Shown: piece after piece, positions 26,901 to 34,418 of the stretch
Position numbering within the stretch: position 1 is the first letter of the stretch
Layout: each line of letters starts with the position of its first letter
Assembly: GCF_900044055.2 (NCBI RefSeq)
Contig: NZ_FCOX02000008.1
Location: forward strand, 124,001 to 188,000
Length of the DNA: 64,000 nt
Direction: 5' to 3'
Source of the DNA: Caballeronia calidae
GTDB taxonomy: Bacteria > Pseudomonadota > Gammaproteobacteria > Burkholderiales > Burkholderiaceae
Position numbers and translations under genes: made by a program
Notes under the pieces: model-generated
Database searches by the model: none
What the model was told of the DNA's origin: nothing
The model's input: the letters and a program-made list of their open reading frames with translations, nothing else

Positions 26901-27054
26901 CATCGCCCGCATTGCACACGGTCTCGCCGAAACCGAAGCGGCGTGACTCGGCGTGCGCGGCGAGTTGCTCGATTTCCTCGCGCGTGAAAGGCGAAAGAAT
27001 CTCGACCGACGAGAGAAAGTCGGCGGGCGAATCAAGGCTCGAGGGAGCGTCCAT
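23995..27054 (-). CDS. C39-peptidase ABC exporter with two N-terminal cNMP-binding-like domains
   Basis: A 1019-residue peptidase-containing ABC transporter. Two cyclic-nucleotide-binding folds come first (about 20-135 and 150-270). A C39 double-glycine peptidase follows (about 300-430) with oxyanion Q311, Cys317 (EEMDCGAACLAM), His390 (EGYHYIIIYG) and Asp406 (WVADPAIG). Six membrane helices (about 445-740) and the ATPase complete it: Walker A GRSGSGKTT, LSGGQIQR, Walker B LLVFDEATSALD, IIAHRLST. It should cleave leaders after GG and export the cargo. Both phosphate-binding cassettes lack the canonical Arg (second: FGEKACVMRQEQMASA), so cNMP binding is doubtful. It lies 22 bases after the parvulin gene. 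Confidence 0.93.
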   Translation of the reverse strand: MDAPSSLDSPADFLSSVEILSPFTREEIEQLAAHAESRRFGFGETVCNAGDAADGLYIVKAGSVRIFTEEHGKEISMGVKKERETFADIAMLRDYRHESSVRSSGKTELLYIPRLAIEPVIAKNSAALAFVTSYVAINSAGGFVAKLFDLRGKLNKAELEECVRSVGVKRVGEGKEILKQDSRDDRRLYVVRQGEVRIVREEGGEHHVLATLGPGEIFGEKACVMRQEQMASAIASADTRLLVIPEKTVHFIIERNVKLREVLEERIRFTERELQRQKKLAERRKLPAMLDLHTKPELGERVIKRFAWVEQAEEMDCGAACLAMICRHYGINMTLGKLRELANVTTSGATLDSLARAGESLGFTTRGVQCTFESLRGFEMPFIAHWEGYHYIIIYGVSSDNVWVADPAIGFRKMTLGEFERGWSGTCLLFTPGQDLTQKAVSRSPWLRFVGYLKPYKKILLHLFLATFVIQVLGVIPPLIIQNILDGVIVHQNVNLLHVLIAGLVIASLFTQLMTTIRAYLANFMVRNMDFAMMSQFFRHTFSLPFGFFAKRKTGDVFARFQENHTIRAFLTESTVSTVLNLLMLFIYFTIMFLYNVKLTLLLIAFVIPMMVLTIVATPRIKQNARETFSAGTDARSYLMEALGGVETVKGMGIERPVRLKWEKKYAKSLEVQYKSQRFNIVVGLCSQLLNAATTIGVLWVGANLVLARELTIGQLIAFNAYMGSVLAPLMGLINLWSLLNDAGVAMERLGDVLDIEPEQKPEEMQQRVMLPDLQGDISFNGVYFRYGEGDAPYVLENISFDIKPGELIAIVGRSGSGKTTLAKLLVGFYAPSEGKMTVDGYDINVVDKGFFRAQIGYVMQSNLLFSGTIAENIASGDEAPDRRRIEEVAKMADAHGFIAKMPLGYEQVVGERGVGLSGGQIQRLCIARALYHDPRLLVFDEATSALDTQSESNILGNMQEILKGRTAVIIAHRLSTIMRADKILVLYEGGIVEQGKHDELVARKGMYYQLVQKQLSAA

Positions 27055-27076
27055 GTTCTATCGCGTGTCTGGTCGG

Positions 27077-27829
27077 TCAGCGTGCTTCGATGACGTGCTC
27101 CTGCGCGCGCGCCATCATCCAGTCCTCGCGCAGCAGGCGGCGGATTTCCGCGGACACGTCCTCGTCGAGCTTCGCGGGATATTTCGCCGTCACCGCGAAG
27201 ATTTCATACGAGGTGCCATCCACCGATACGAACGGTCCGAGCAGATCGCCGACTTCCGCGTTGAACACCTTCGCCTCGACATCCGGCTTCATTTGCCCGC
27301 GCATCACGCGTCCGATCCTGCCGCCTTCGTCGCGCGTATCGGCAAGCGAATGCTCGCGCGCCATGTCGGCGAAGCTGTCGGGATCGTCGTTGAGATACGA
27401 GATCATTTCCTTCGCGCTGCCTTCGGTATCGAGCAGGATGTGGCTCACTTCGATGCTGTCGAACTTCGGCGAATTGAGCTGGAAGTATTCCTCGACCTCG
27501 CGTTCCGTGCCGACCTTGTCGAGCATCTTCTCCTGATAGAGCGTGTCGGTGACATAGACCTCGAACTCGTCGAGGCTCACGTGCAGCGCATCGAGATAAT
27601 TGTTCATATCCGCCGCTCGATGCAGCCCGCGAATGCGCCGGAACTGATCGGCGCGATTCTGGATTTCATCGTCGCTGACGGCCACGCCGGATTTCTTCGC
27701 CGCGCGCACGGTCAGCTTGTCGCGCACGAGCTGCTCGATGAGACTGTCGAACTGGCCGTTCAACTTCAACAACCTGATGAATTCGCCGACGTCGACCACT
27801 TCGTCGTCGATACGCACAATCGCCGTCAT
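27077..27829 (-). CDS. Cytosolic PpiC-type parvulin (peptide maturation chaperone)
   Basis: A 250-residue protein with an N-terminal SurA-like helical chaperone region (LLKLNGQFDSLIEQLVRDKL) and a C-terminal parvulin domain (VSHILLDT...DSFADMAREHSLADTRDEGGRIG). There is no signal peptide, which is unusual for PpiC relatives and suggests it acts in the cytosol on peptides before export. The ATG at 27829 has GGAGA five bases upstream. It sits between the HlyD and exporter genes on the same strand. Parvulin-like proteins accompany several leader-peptide export systems, where they are thought to keep substrates export-competent. Confidence 0.85.
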   Translation of the reverse strand: MTAIVRIDDEVVDVGEFIRLLKLNGQFDSLIEQLVRDKLTVRAAKKSGVAVSDDEIQNRADQFRRIRGLHRAADMNNYLDALHVSLDEFEVYVTDTLYQEKMLDKVGTEREVEEYFQLNSPKFDSIEVSHILLDTEGSAKEMISYLNDDPDSFADMAREHSLADTRDEGGRIGRVMRGQMKPDVEAKVFNAEVGDLLGPFVSVDGTSYEIFAVTAKYPAKLDEDVSAEIRRLLREDWMMARAQEHVIEAR

Positions 27830-27902
27830 ATCGTTCTCCGTTCGGTTCCTTGTTGAATTGCGCATCTTGTCCGCGTTACGGCGGTCGTGTAACCCTCCAT
27901 CC

Positions 27903-29276
27903 CTATCCCGCGATATTGCGGAACGGATCGAGCCCGAGATCGATCAGGCGCCGCTCGCGCACCACGATTTCAGCCGTGGCCGTCATGCCGTAGCGCAGCG
28001 GATACTTCGTGTCCGAGACCTGATAGAAATCGCGATCGAGCGTCACGCGTCCTTCATACACCGGTTGCTTCGTCGTCGGGCTCGGCTTCGTCGCGGGCGA
28101 GATGAACGCGAGCGTGCCGTCGATCACGCCGTAGCGCTGATAAGGAAACGCGTTGAACTTGAGCTTCACGCGTTGCCCTTCGCGCAGGAATGCGCGGTCA
28201 TGCTCGGCGATCTCGATCTTCAGCACCGGCTTCGCATTCGACGGCGCGATGCCGCCGAGCGGCGTGTTCGCCTGAATCTTGTCGCCGGGCTGCGTCGATG
28301 TCACGTCCGTTATCACGCCCGATACCGGCGCGAGAATCAGCAGAAAATTATCCTTGTCGATGTTCTCGAACTTGATGCGCGCGGCCGCATCCGCGACGAG
28401 GCGCGCCGTCTGTAGTTGCAGACGCAACTTGTCTTCCGTGCTCGCGACTTCGCGCATCGCCGCTTCGTATTGAAGACGCAGATTCGTCGCTTCCTGGCCG
28501 CTCGTTTCGAGCTGACGTTTCGCCTGCGTGAAATCGTGGCTCAGGCGGAAGTCCAGTTCCGCGAGCCGCGATTGCTCGATGCGATACGCGCCGTCCGCTT
28601 CGAGATACGCATTGCGTTTCTGATCGACCTGCGCTTCCGCAATGCCGCCGCCGCCCGGCAGCGCGAGCAGGCGCTGAAAGCGGTCGAGCTCGACTTTCGC
28701 GGCATCGCGCGCGCGCCGCGCGTTTTCGAGCGTGCTGCGCGCTTCCTGCAACTGCGCCTTCTGGCCTTCCGCGAGCTTGCTCGTGCCTTCGGCCACGCGC
28801 TGCTGATGCTGATGCTCCTCCACATCCATCTGATCCTTGAGCGCGGCGATCTTGCGCTCCATCAGCAGCTTTTTCTCGGGGAACTGCTTCCATTCGCGTT
28901 CGGCGTCGTCGAGCTTCAGTTGCGCTTCGAGCGCATTGGTGGCCGCCTCGATCGCGCCGCGCGCATTCAGACGCGCGACGACATCGTCCTTGCGCACGGG
29001 CTGGCCCTCGGCGATATACAGATCGGCCAGCTCGCCGTCGATCGGCGCGTAGAAGCGGCGCACTTCCGATTCGGGCGCGAGCGTGCCCTGCGCGTTGACC
29101 ATCACGTCCGCATGACCGACGAAGGACCACACGAGCGCCGACGCGACGAGCGCCACCATCGCGAAGACGAGCGCCTGCGTGAGCCGCGCCGGCTCGGCCG
29201 TGAGGATCGCGATGCCTTCGGCGCCGTGCTCTCCGAGCGCCTCCGACAGCGGCTTAAGGTGTGCGTCTCTCTTCAC
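27903..29276 (-). CDS. HlyD-family periplasmic adaptor
   Basis: A 457-residue membrane-fusion protein. It has a short cytosolic N-terminus, one membrane helix (about 34-54), a lipoyl/barrel-sandwich half (VRRFYAPIDGELADLYIAEGQ), a long coiled-coil hairpin (about 115-290, rich in Glu/Gln/Arg), the second lipoyl half (ILAPVSGVITDVT) and a C-terminal beta-barrel. It would bridge the C39 ABC exporter to the NodT/TolC-like outer-membrane factor of the same operon. Its first 23 bases overlap the end of the FHA gene, indicating coupled translation. Confidence 0.92.
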   Translation of the reverse strand: MKRDAHLKPLSEALGEHGAEGIAILTAEPARLTQALVFAMVALVASALVWSFVGHADVMVNAQGTLAPESEVRRFYAPIDGELADLYIAEGQPVRKDDVVARLNARGAIEAATNALEAQLKLDDAEREWKQFPEKKLLMERKIAALKDQMDVEEHQHQQRVAEGTSKLAEGQKAQLQEARSTLENARRARDAAKVELDRFQRLLALPGGGGIAEAQVDQKRNAYLEADGAYRIEQSRLAELDFRLSHDFTQAKRQLETSGQEATNLRLQYEAAMREVASTEDKLRLQLQTARLVADAAARIKFENIDKDNFLLILAPVSGVITDVTSTQPGDKIQANTPLGGIAPSNAKPVLKIEIAEHDRAFLREGQRVKLKFNAFPYQRYGVIDGTLAFISPATKPSPTTKQPVYEGRVTLDRDFYQVSDTKYPLRYGMTATAEIVVRERRLIDLGLDPFRNIAG

Positions 29277-31854
29277 TGCTCGTACCTCCGCCGATCAGAC
29301 TCAGCTTGGTGTTGAGAAGCCCCGGTTCGAGCACCATGCGCAAGTCCTGCAGCGAGCGACGCTGCAAGTCCGCTTCGGTGTCGATCTCACTGGCGAGCGC
29401 GGCCCACTTCGCCGTCGCGCTGTCCGCCTTCACTTGCCTGAAGATACGCATGCCGCGCGCCGCCGCATCCTGCGCGTCCGACAAAAGACGCGCCTGCGTC
29501 CTGAACACATCCGATACGCCCGATTCGAGCCGCTGCGATCCGCCGATGCCCCCATTGGTCCGATACTGCTGCCACAGCGTTTGCGCCTGCGTCATCAGCG
29601 TCTGCGCGCGGCCGATCGCCTTGTCCTTCAGCGATGCGACCTCGGGCCCGACCGCCTTCGCGTAGAACGTGTCGGCGTCGAGATCGAGCGTTTCGTAGAA
29701 CGAGAGCAGCGCGTCCTCGTAGCCCTTCGTGCCGCGCGCCTTCTGTAAATCGGCGAATTGCGCGGCCACGGCCTTCTTGTGCGCGAGCTCCTTTTGCACC
29801 GTCGGCGACCACGAGCCTTGCGGCAGCTTTTGCAGGCCGTCGATCGCCTGCGCGCTCTGGCCGCGGTTCCATGCATCGGCGACGCTCGCGTATTGCGCGA
29901 GCACGGCGGGCGGCGGCAACTGGCTCGCGCCCATCTGCCTGAACTTTTCCTGGAACGGCGGCGTCGAGAATTTCGCCTTGCTCACCGATCCCGCCAGCGG
30001 CGCGAGACTCCCGCTCGTGAGACTGCGGCGCAGGCCGGTATAGGCATCGAGATCGGCGCGCACGCGATCGAGGCCCGCGAGGCGCGGATATTTGTCCGCG
30101 TATTCCTTGAGCGTCGCGTTGATGGAATCGAGATCGTCCTGGCCGAGACTCTTGACGATGCTCGCATTGAGTCGGTCGATGGCCGCGAGATACACGGAAT
30201 CGTCGCTCTGGAGCTTGCGCAAGTGGCTGAGCGCGAGCGCATACGGATCGCGGAACTCGGGGACGTATCCCGCGATGCGGTCCAGATCGCGCTGATGCCC
30301 CGCCGCATCCGCTTCCCAGTGCTTCAGGATCGCGTCGATGCGCGGCTCGTCGCCGTACATACGGATTGGCGCATCGGCGCCGCCGCGTCCCATCACGAAG
30401 CTTTCGAGCTTGCCGATCCATTCGAGCTCGTCGACGAGCGAATGCACCTCGGCGTTGTGCTCGCCGAGCGCCCTCATCTGCGCGATGATCGCGTCCGCGC
30501 TCGCGAAGTCGCCCTTCTTCAACGCGGCGAGCCACCGCGGCACGTTCGACTTGAGCACGGCTTCCGTGTTCATCGACGCGAACTGCGTGTCTTTCGGATG
30601 CGTCTTCAGATAATCGTTCGTGACGCTCGCCGCTTCGGCGAATTCGCCGTTCGACATCAGCGACTTCGCCTGTCGCTCCGACGAGCCGCTATAGAAGAGC
30701 GCCGCGCCGCCCGCGACGAGCACGGCCAGCACGCATGCAGCGATAAGGCGCGTGCGGCGCGCGGCGTGCGGATCGTCGCTCGCGAGCGCCCGGCGCAATT
30801 CGGATACGAAGAGCGCGAACTTGCCGCGCTTCGCGGCGCGCGCATCCTGACGCTTCTCCTCGGCGGGCAACGGCTGCGCTTCCTCGTTGACTTCGTCCTC
30901 GCGCGCGGCGGCCTGATCGACGCAAAAGATGTCGAGAAACGAATGCGCCGAGCCGACGAAGGTGGTCTTGTCGCTGTCGAGCTCTTCGTCGCGGGCTGCC
31001 TGCGCTTTGACTTGCGCGACCATTTCGGTGAGCGTCGACTCGCCTTCGTCGCCGTGCAGATGCACCTTGTACGCGAAGTGCGTGCCGCCGAACGCGACCG
31101 AGTCGCCGTTCTTCAGCTCGACTGCGGACGCGCCGAGCCGCTCGCCGTTGACGAAGGTGCCGTTGGTGCTGCCGAGATCCTCGACGAAAGGCGCGCCGCC
31201 CTTGATGAACACATGCGCGTGCCGCCGCGACACGTAATTGACCTGATGCGGATACTGCTCGCGATAGCGCGAGAACGTGTCGTCCGTCTTGCTGACGAGA
31301 AACGGAAACTGCGCGAGCTCGACCGGCTGCAGGCCGAGGTCGTCGCGCTGCGGCGTGAGCGTAATGCCGATGGGTCTCGGCACGTTCAGACGCCGCGCGC
31401 GCGGCGCGAACTGCACGCGATACGACAGCCGGCTGCCGAGCGAAACGATGTCGCCGTTTCTCACGCGCGCGGGCGTCTCGCGCACGGGCGTGCCGTTCAC
31501 CGCGGTGCCGTTCTTGCTGCCGAGATCGGCGATATAGACGAGCCCATGCTCGATGAAGATGCGCGCATGACGGCGTGAAAGCTGCGCCACGGCTTCGGGC
31601 GGGCTCGCGTCGAACGGCGCTTCGGCGCGGCCGATCGCGAAGAGATTTTCGTCGATGCGGATATCCGTGAGCCTGTCCGCCAGCTCGCGGGCAAGCTCGG
31701 CATGCGGCGCGGGCTTCAGGATGACGTCGAACGCCTCGCCCACGCCCGGCTGTTGTTCCGCAACGGAAAAGCCTTGAGCCATGTCCATGTCACGAGGTAC
31801 GTCCGGCCGCTGCCGCCGACGCGTCAGAGGCATGCCCGGCAAGGTCGGGCACAT
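29254..31854 (-). CDS. Membrane protein with tandem FHA domains
   Basis: An 866-residue protein. Two FHA phosphothreonine-binding domains lie at about 70-150 (GRAE, SRRH, GSKNG) and 185-270 (SRRH, GSTNG), both with intact core residues. A linker contains DKTTFVGS, a possible phospho-site. One membrane helix (about 370-389) is followed by a ~475-residue helical, repeat-rich domain that should be periplasmic. An alternative start at residue 23 (31788) is possible; neither has a clear ribosome-binding site. I infer a scaffold that reads cytosolic phosphorylation and couples it to the export machinery. The gap to the upstream NodT gene (158 bases) contains the palindrome AACGATCGTT at 31961-31970. 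Confidence 0.88.
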   Translation of the reverse strand: MCPTLPGMPLTRRRQRPDVPRDMDMAQGFSVAEQQPGVGEAFDVILKPAPHAELARELADRLTDIRIDENLFAIGRAEAPFDASPPEAVAQLSRRHARIFIEHGLVYIADLGSKNGTAVNGTPVRETPARVRNGDIVSLGSRLSYRVQFAPRARRLNVPRPIGITLTPQRDDLGLQPVELAQFPFLVSKTDDTFSRYREQYPHQVNYVSRRHAHVFIKGGAPFVEDLGSTNGTFVNGERLGASAVELKNGDSVAFGGTHFAYKVHLHGDEGESTLTEMVAQVKAQAARDEELDSDKTTFVGSAHSFLDIFCVDQAAAREDEVNEEAQPLPAEEKRQDARAAKRGKFALFVSELRRALASDDPHAARRTRLIAACVLAVLVAGGAALFYSGSSERQAKSLMSNGEFAEAASVTNDYLKTHPKDTQFASMNTEAVLKSNVPRWLAALKKGDFASADAIIAQMRALGEHNAEVHSLVDELEWIGKLESFVMGRGGADAPIRMYGDEPRIDAILKHWEADAAGHQRDLDRIAGYVPEFRDPYALALSHLRKLQSDDSVYLAAIDRLNASIVKSLGQDDLDSINATLKEYADKYPRLAGLDRVRADLDAYTGLRRSLTSGSLAPLAGSVSKAKFSTPPFQEKFRQMGASQLPPPAVLAQYASVADAWNRGQSAQAIDGLQKLPQGSWSPTVQKELAHKKAVAAQFADLQKARGTKGYEDALLSFYETLDLDADTFYAKAVGPEVASLKDKAIGRAQTLMTQAQTLWQQYRTNGGIGGSQRLESGVSDVFRTQARLLSDAQDAAARGMRIFRQVKADSATAKWAALASEIDTEADLQRRSLQDLRMVLEPGLLNTKLSLIGGGTSSEERRTP

Positions 31855-32012
31855 GGACAGGTTGGACCGCGCCGTGATTCACGTCATTCGCAACCGGCGG
31901 CTGTTGAGAGTTTAAGTCACGCATCGTCGTAGTCAATCGCGCCATGAGTTATCGAATCTGAACGATCGTTAGTTATTCATATCAATACGTCCGCCGCATT
32001 TCATGAAGCGCT

Positions 32013-33548
32013 TCACTTCAGCCCGTCCTTGCTCGCGCTCTGCACATCGACGGTCGGCCAGCCGCCGCCGAGCGCCTTGTAGAGCGTCACCGTGTCCGAC
32101 AAAATCTGCTGATGGTTCGCGAGCAGCGCGAGTTGCGCGGCGAGCAGCGTGCGCTCCGTCTCGAACACCTGAAGCTGCGAGATCACGCCTTCTTTCAGTT
32201 GCGCATCGATCTGCGCGGCCACGACCGTCAGCTGATCCACTTCCTGCTGCAACTCGACGCGCTGCTTCGTGTGCGAATCGAGATTGACGAGCGCGTTCTC
32301 CACTTCCTCGAACGCGTTCATGACGGTGCTGCGATATTGCTGTTCCGCCACCGTGGTCTGCGCTTCGGTGGTTTTGACGTGCGCGCGCACGGACGGATCG
32401 AGAATCGGGATATTGATGCTCGGCACGAAGCTCAGCGTGAACATCTTCAGCAGATCGGTGAGCTGAAAGCTCGCGGTGCCCGCGCGCCCGGTCAGGTTGA
32501 TGGTCGGGAGTTGCGCGAGCTTCGCCTGACCGACGAGATCGTAAGCTTCGAGCACGCGATACTCCGCCGCGATCAGATCGGGACGGCGCGACAGCAATTG
32601 CGACGGCAGGCCGCTCGGCACCGCCGGAATCTGCACGCGCTTTTGCAGCTTGCCGTCGGGCACCTTGAATTCGCCGGCGGGCACGCCGATCAGCGTCGAG
32701 AGCGCGTTGTTGGCGAGATCCCGCGAGCGGCGCAGTTCCAGCAATTCGCGCGTCAGGCGATTCAGTTCGGCGCGCTGCGTGAGCACCTGCGTCTTCGGCA
32801 CGAGACCGTTCTTCTGCATGCCCTCGAAGATCGTCAGGATTTGCTGGTTCGTCGCGATGGTCTGACTCTGCTGCGCGATCTGGTCGTCGAACTGGAGAAT
32901 CTGGAAGTACGTCGTCGAGACGAGCGCGACGAGTTCGAGATAGCCCGCGCGCCAGTCGGCCTCGGTCGCGCGGAACTCGGCCTTCTGCGCCTGCACGCCT
33001 TTCTCTACCGTGCCCCAGATGTCGATGTCCCAGCTGACCTGCGTCGCCAGGTTGAACTGCTTCGAGAACTTCTGGCCTGTCGTCTTCTCGAAGCTCGCGC
33101 CCGCGCCGAGATCCATCGACGGCAACGCGCCCGCGCGCGCCTCGGCGATCTGCGCGCCCGCCACGTGAGTGCGCGCGGCCAGCACCTTGATGTCGAAGTT
33201 GCCGTTGATGGCTTTATCGACGAGCGAGTCGAGGTAGGGATCGTTGAACTGTTTCCACCAGTCGGGCTGGATGGTGTCGGCGGCGGCGACCTTGGGCGCG
33301 TCGATCTTCGTGAACGCGGTTTTCTCGGGCGTGTCGGGACGCTGGTAGGTCGGCACCTTCAGGTCGATGCAGCCGGAAAGCAGCGTGGCCGCAATGAGCG
33401 ATGGCAGCACGGCCCATTTTCGCCCGATGGTCACACGCAACGATGGCAACGAGGCTCGCACGATCTCACTCCCGGTGAACGCGCACCGACGGTCAGGTTC
33501 AATGGTGAGAAGCGCGGCGCCGGCCGTTCGGTTCATCAAGTAAATCAC
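32013..33548 (-). CDS. NodT/TolC-type outer-membrane efflux lipoprotein
   Basis: A 511-residue outer-membrane factor with two OEP domains. A lipobox (IAATLLSGC, Cys at about 60) predicts lipid anchoring. DWWKQFNDPYLDSLV and the repeated coiled-coil segments (QQSQTIATNQQILTIFEG; QQEVDQLTVVAAQIDAQ) are typical of the NodT subfamily. The stated GTG start gives a long pre-lipobox region; a later GTG 20 residues before the cysteine is also plausible. It provides the exit duct for the C39/HlyD system, completing a tripartite type I exporter within one operon. It lies 227 bases downstream of peptide 2; nothing was recognised in that gap. Confidence 0.9.
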   Translation of the reverse strand: MIYLMNRTAGAALLTIEPDRRCAFTGSEIVRASLPSLRVTIGRKWAVLPSLIAATLLSGCIDLKVPTYQRPDTPEKTAFTKIDAPKVAAADTIQPDWWKQFNDPYLDSLVDKAINGNFDIKVLAARTHVAGAQIAEARAGALPSMDLGAGASFEKTTGQKFSKQFNLATQVSWDIDIWGTVEKGVQAQKAEFRATEADWRAGYLELVALVSTTYFQILQFDDQIAQQSQTIATNQQILTIFEGMQKNGLVPKTQVLTQRAELNRLTRELLELRRSRDLANNALSTLIGVPAGEFKVPDGKLQKRVQIPAVPSGLPSQLLSRRPDLIAAEYRVLEAYDLVGQAKLAQLPTINLTGRAGTASFQLTDLLKMFTLSFVPSINIPILDPSVRAHVKTTEAQTTVAEQQYRSTVMNAFEEVENALVNLDSHTKQRVELQQEVDQLTVVAAQIDAQLKEGVISQLQVFETERTLLAAQLALLANHQQILSDTVTLYKALGGGWPTVDVQSASKDGLK

Positions 33549-33775
33549 ACGGCGCGCCGGGACTCCATACGGGTTAAATCACGTGGCGCGCGCGTGCTCT
33601 GTGGCACGTCGCGCGTCTCGTGACGCGGTCCGGCGGCGGATGCGACCCGCACTCGAACCACTGCGCCCGATGCTGCGGGCGGTGTTGCAGCAGAGCTCCC
33701 CGTGCCCCGCTTTTGCTGCCGACTGCTTCGATGCTTACCGCATCGATATCCGCTTCATTCCGCGCGGCATTCGCT

Positions 33776-34075
33776 TTACGCGAGATCGCCCGCCACGCCG
33801 AAGTTGACGTTGGCGATGTTCTTCGCGTTCTGCGTCGGCGTGACCGTCGATTGCGACTTGAGCGCTTCCGCGAACGCGATGTTGCTGCCGTTCTGGTTGA
33901 ACGTCGTCTGCGTCTGATTGATGATCTGCTGCGGATTGAACGGCATCGACAGCGTCGTCCCCTCGAAGGAGATGAAGCCGGGGAACAGGACCGCGGAGCC
34001 ACCGCGAACCACCGACATCGCACGGCGATCGAGCTCTTCGGTGACGGGAAGGTCCTTGATGATCAACGTCTTCAT
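33776..34075 (-). CDS. Double-glycine leader peptide 2, predicted export substrate
   Basis: A 99-residue protein. The leader (residues 1-26) has L4, D8-L9, E14-L15-D16, A19-M20-S21 and G25-G26, all in the same register as peptide 1 at 21476. The ~73-residue remainder begins SAVLFPGFISFEG, contains PQQIINQTQT (compare GQMINQFQS in peptide 1), is rich in Asn, Gln and Thr, and has no cysteine. AGGAGA lies six bases before the ATG. It is the first gene of the leftward export operon and has the best sigma54-type promoter of the window 63 bases upstream of its start. Cleavage after G26 by the C39 domain is predicted. Function unknown. Confidence 0.75.
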   Translation of the reverse strand: MKTLIIKDLPVTEELDRRAMSVVRGGSAVLFPGFISFEGTTLSMPFNPQQIINQTQTTFNQNGSNIAFAEALKSQSTVTPTQNAKNIANVNFGVAGDLA

Positions 34076-34148
34076 TTCTGCTCTCCTTGCTTGCGCATCG
34101 CGCATCCGGTGGTGGCTTCGAACAGCTTGTCTGCTTGCCAACGTTAAA

Positions 34149-34164
34149 TGCATAGGGTGTGCCA
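34149..34164 (-). promoter_or_regulatory. Putative sigma54 promoter of peptide 2 / export operon
   Basis: On the minus strand TGGCACACCCTATGCA carries the complete TGGCAC block and TGCA with exact -24/-12 spacing. Transcription would start near 34138, 63 bases upstream of the peptide start codon. This is the strongest sigma54 match seen in the window. Confidence 0.65.
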
Positions 34165-34267
34165 GTCGCGCCGCTCGCTTGCCGCTTTCCGTCGAATCCC
34201 TTGCAGCGCGCGGCTTTCGTCGATTCGAGCCGTGTGCGTCCGTCGATCCGCATGATGCTGCTCGCCC

Positions 34268-34276
34268 AACACATCG
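34268..34276 (-). promoter_or_regulatory. CGATGTGTT motif upstream of the export operon
   Basis: Fourth exact copy of the 9-mer repeated at 21057-21269, about 105 bases upstream of the -24 element, a usual distance for an enhancer site. A dyad GTCGGT-TC-ACCGAC lies next to it (34288-34301). Nothing else was recognised in the 343-base gap 34076-34418. Confidence 0.45.
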
Positions 34277-34418
34277 CGCTCCGGCTGTCGGTTCACCGAC
34301 GACACCGCGTTCCCGCGCAGGGACGAACGTTTCCCTCCGCGAATCGCACGCGGAATCGAACTCGATGGATGAAACGGGGAAAGGCGCCGCCCGGCCCGCG
34401 GGGAGCGCCCGGACGGAC

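Noticed and set aside
21910..31854. Type VI secretion cluster suggested by FHA plus PP2C
   Set aside because: No tss genes (sheath, VgrG, ClpV, TssM) are present; the neighbours define a type I peptide exporter.
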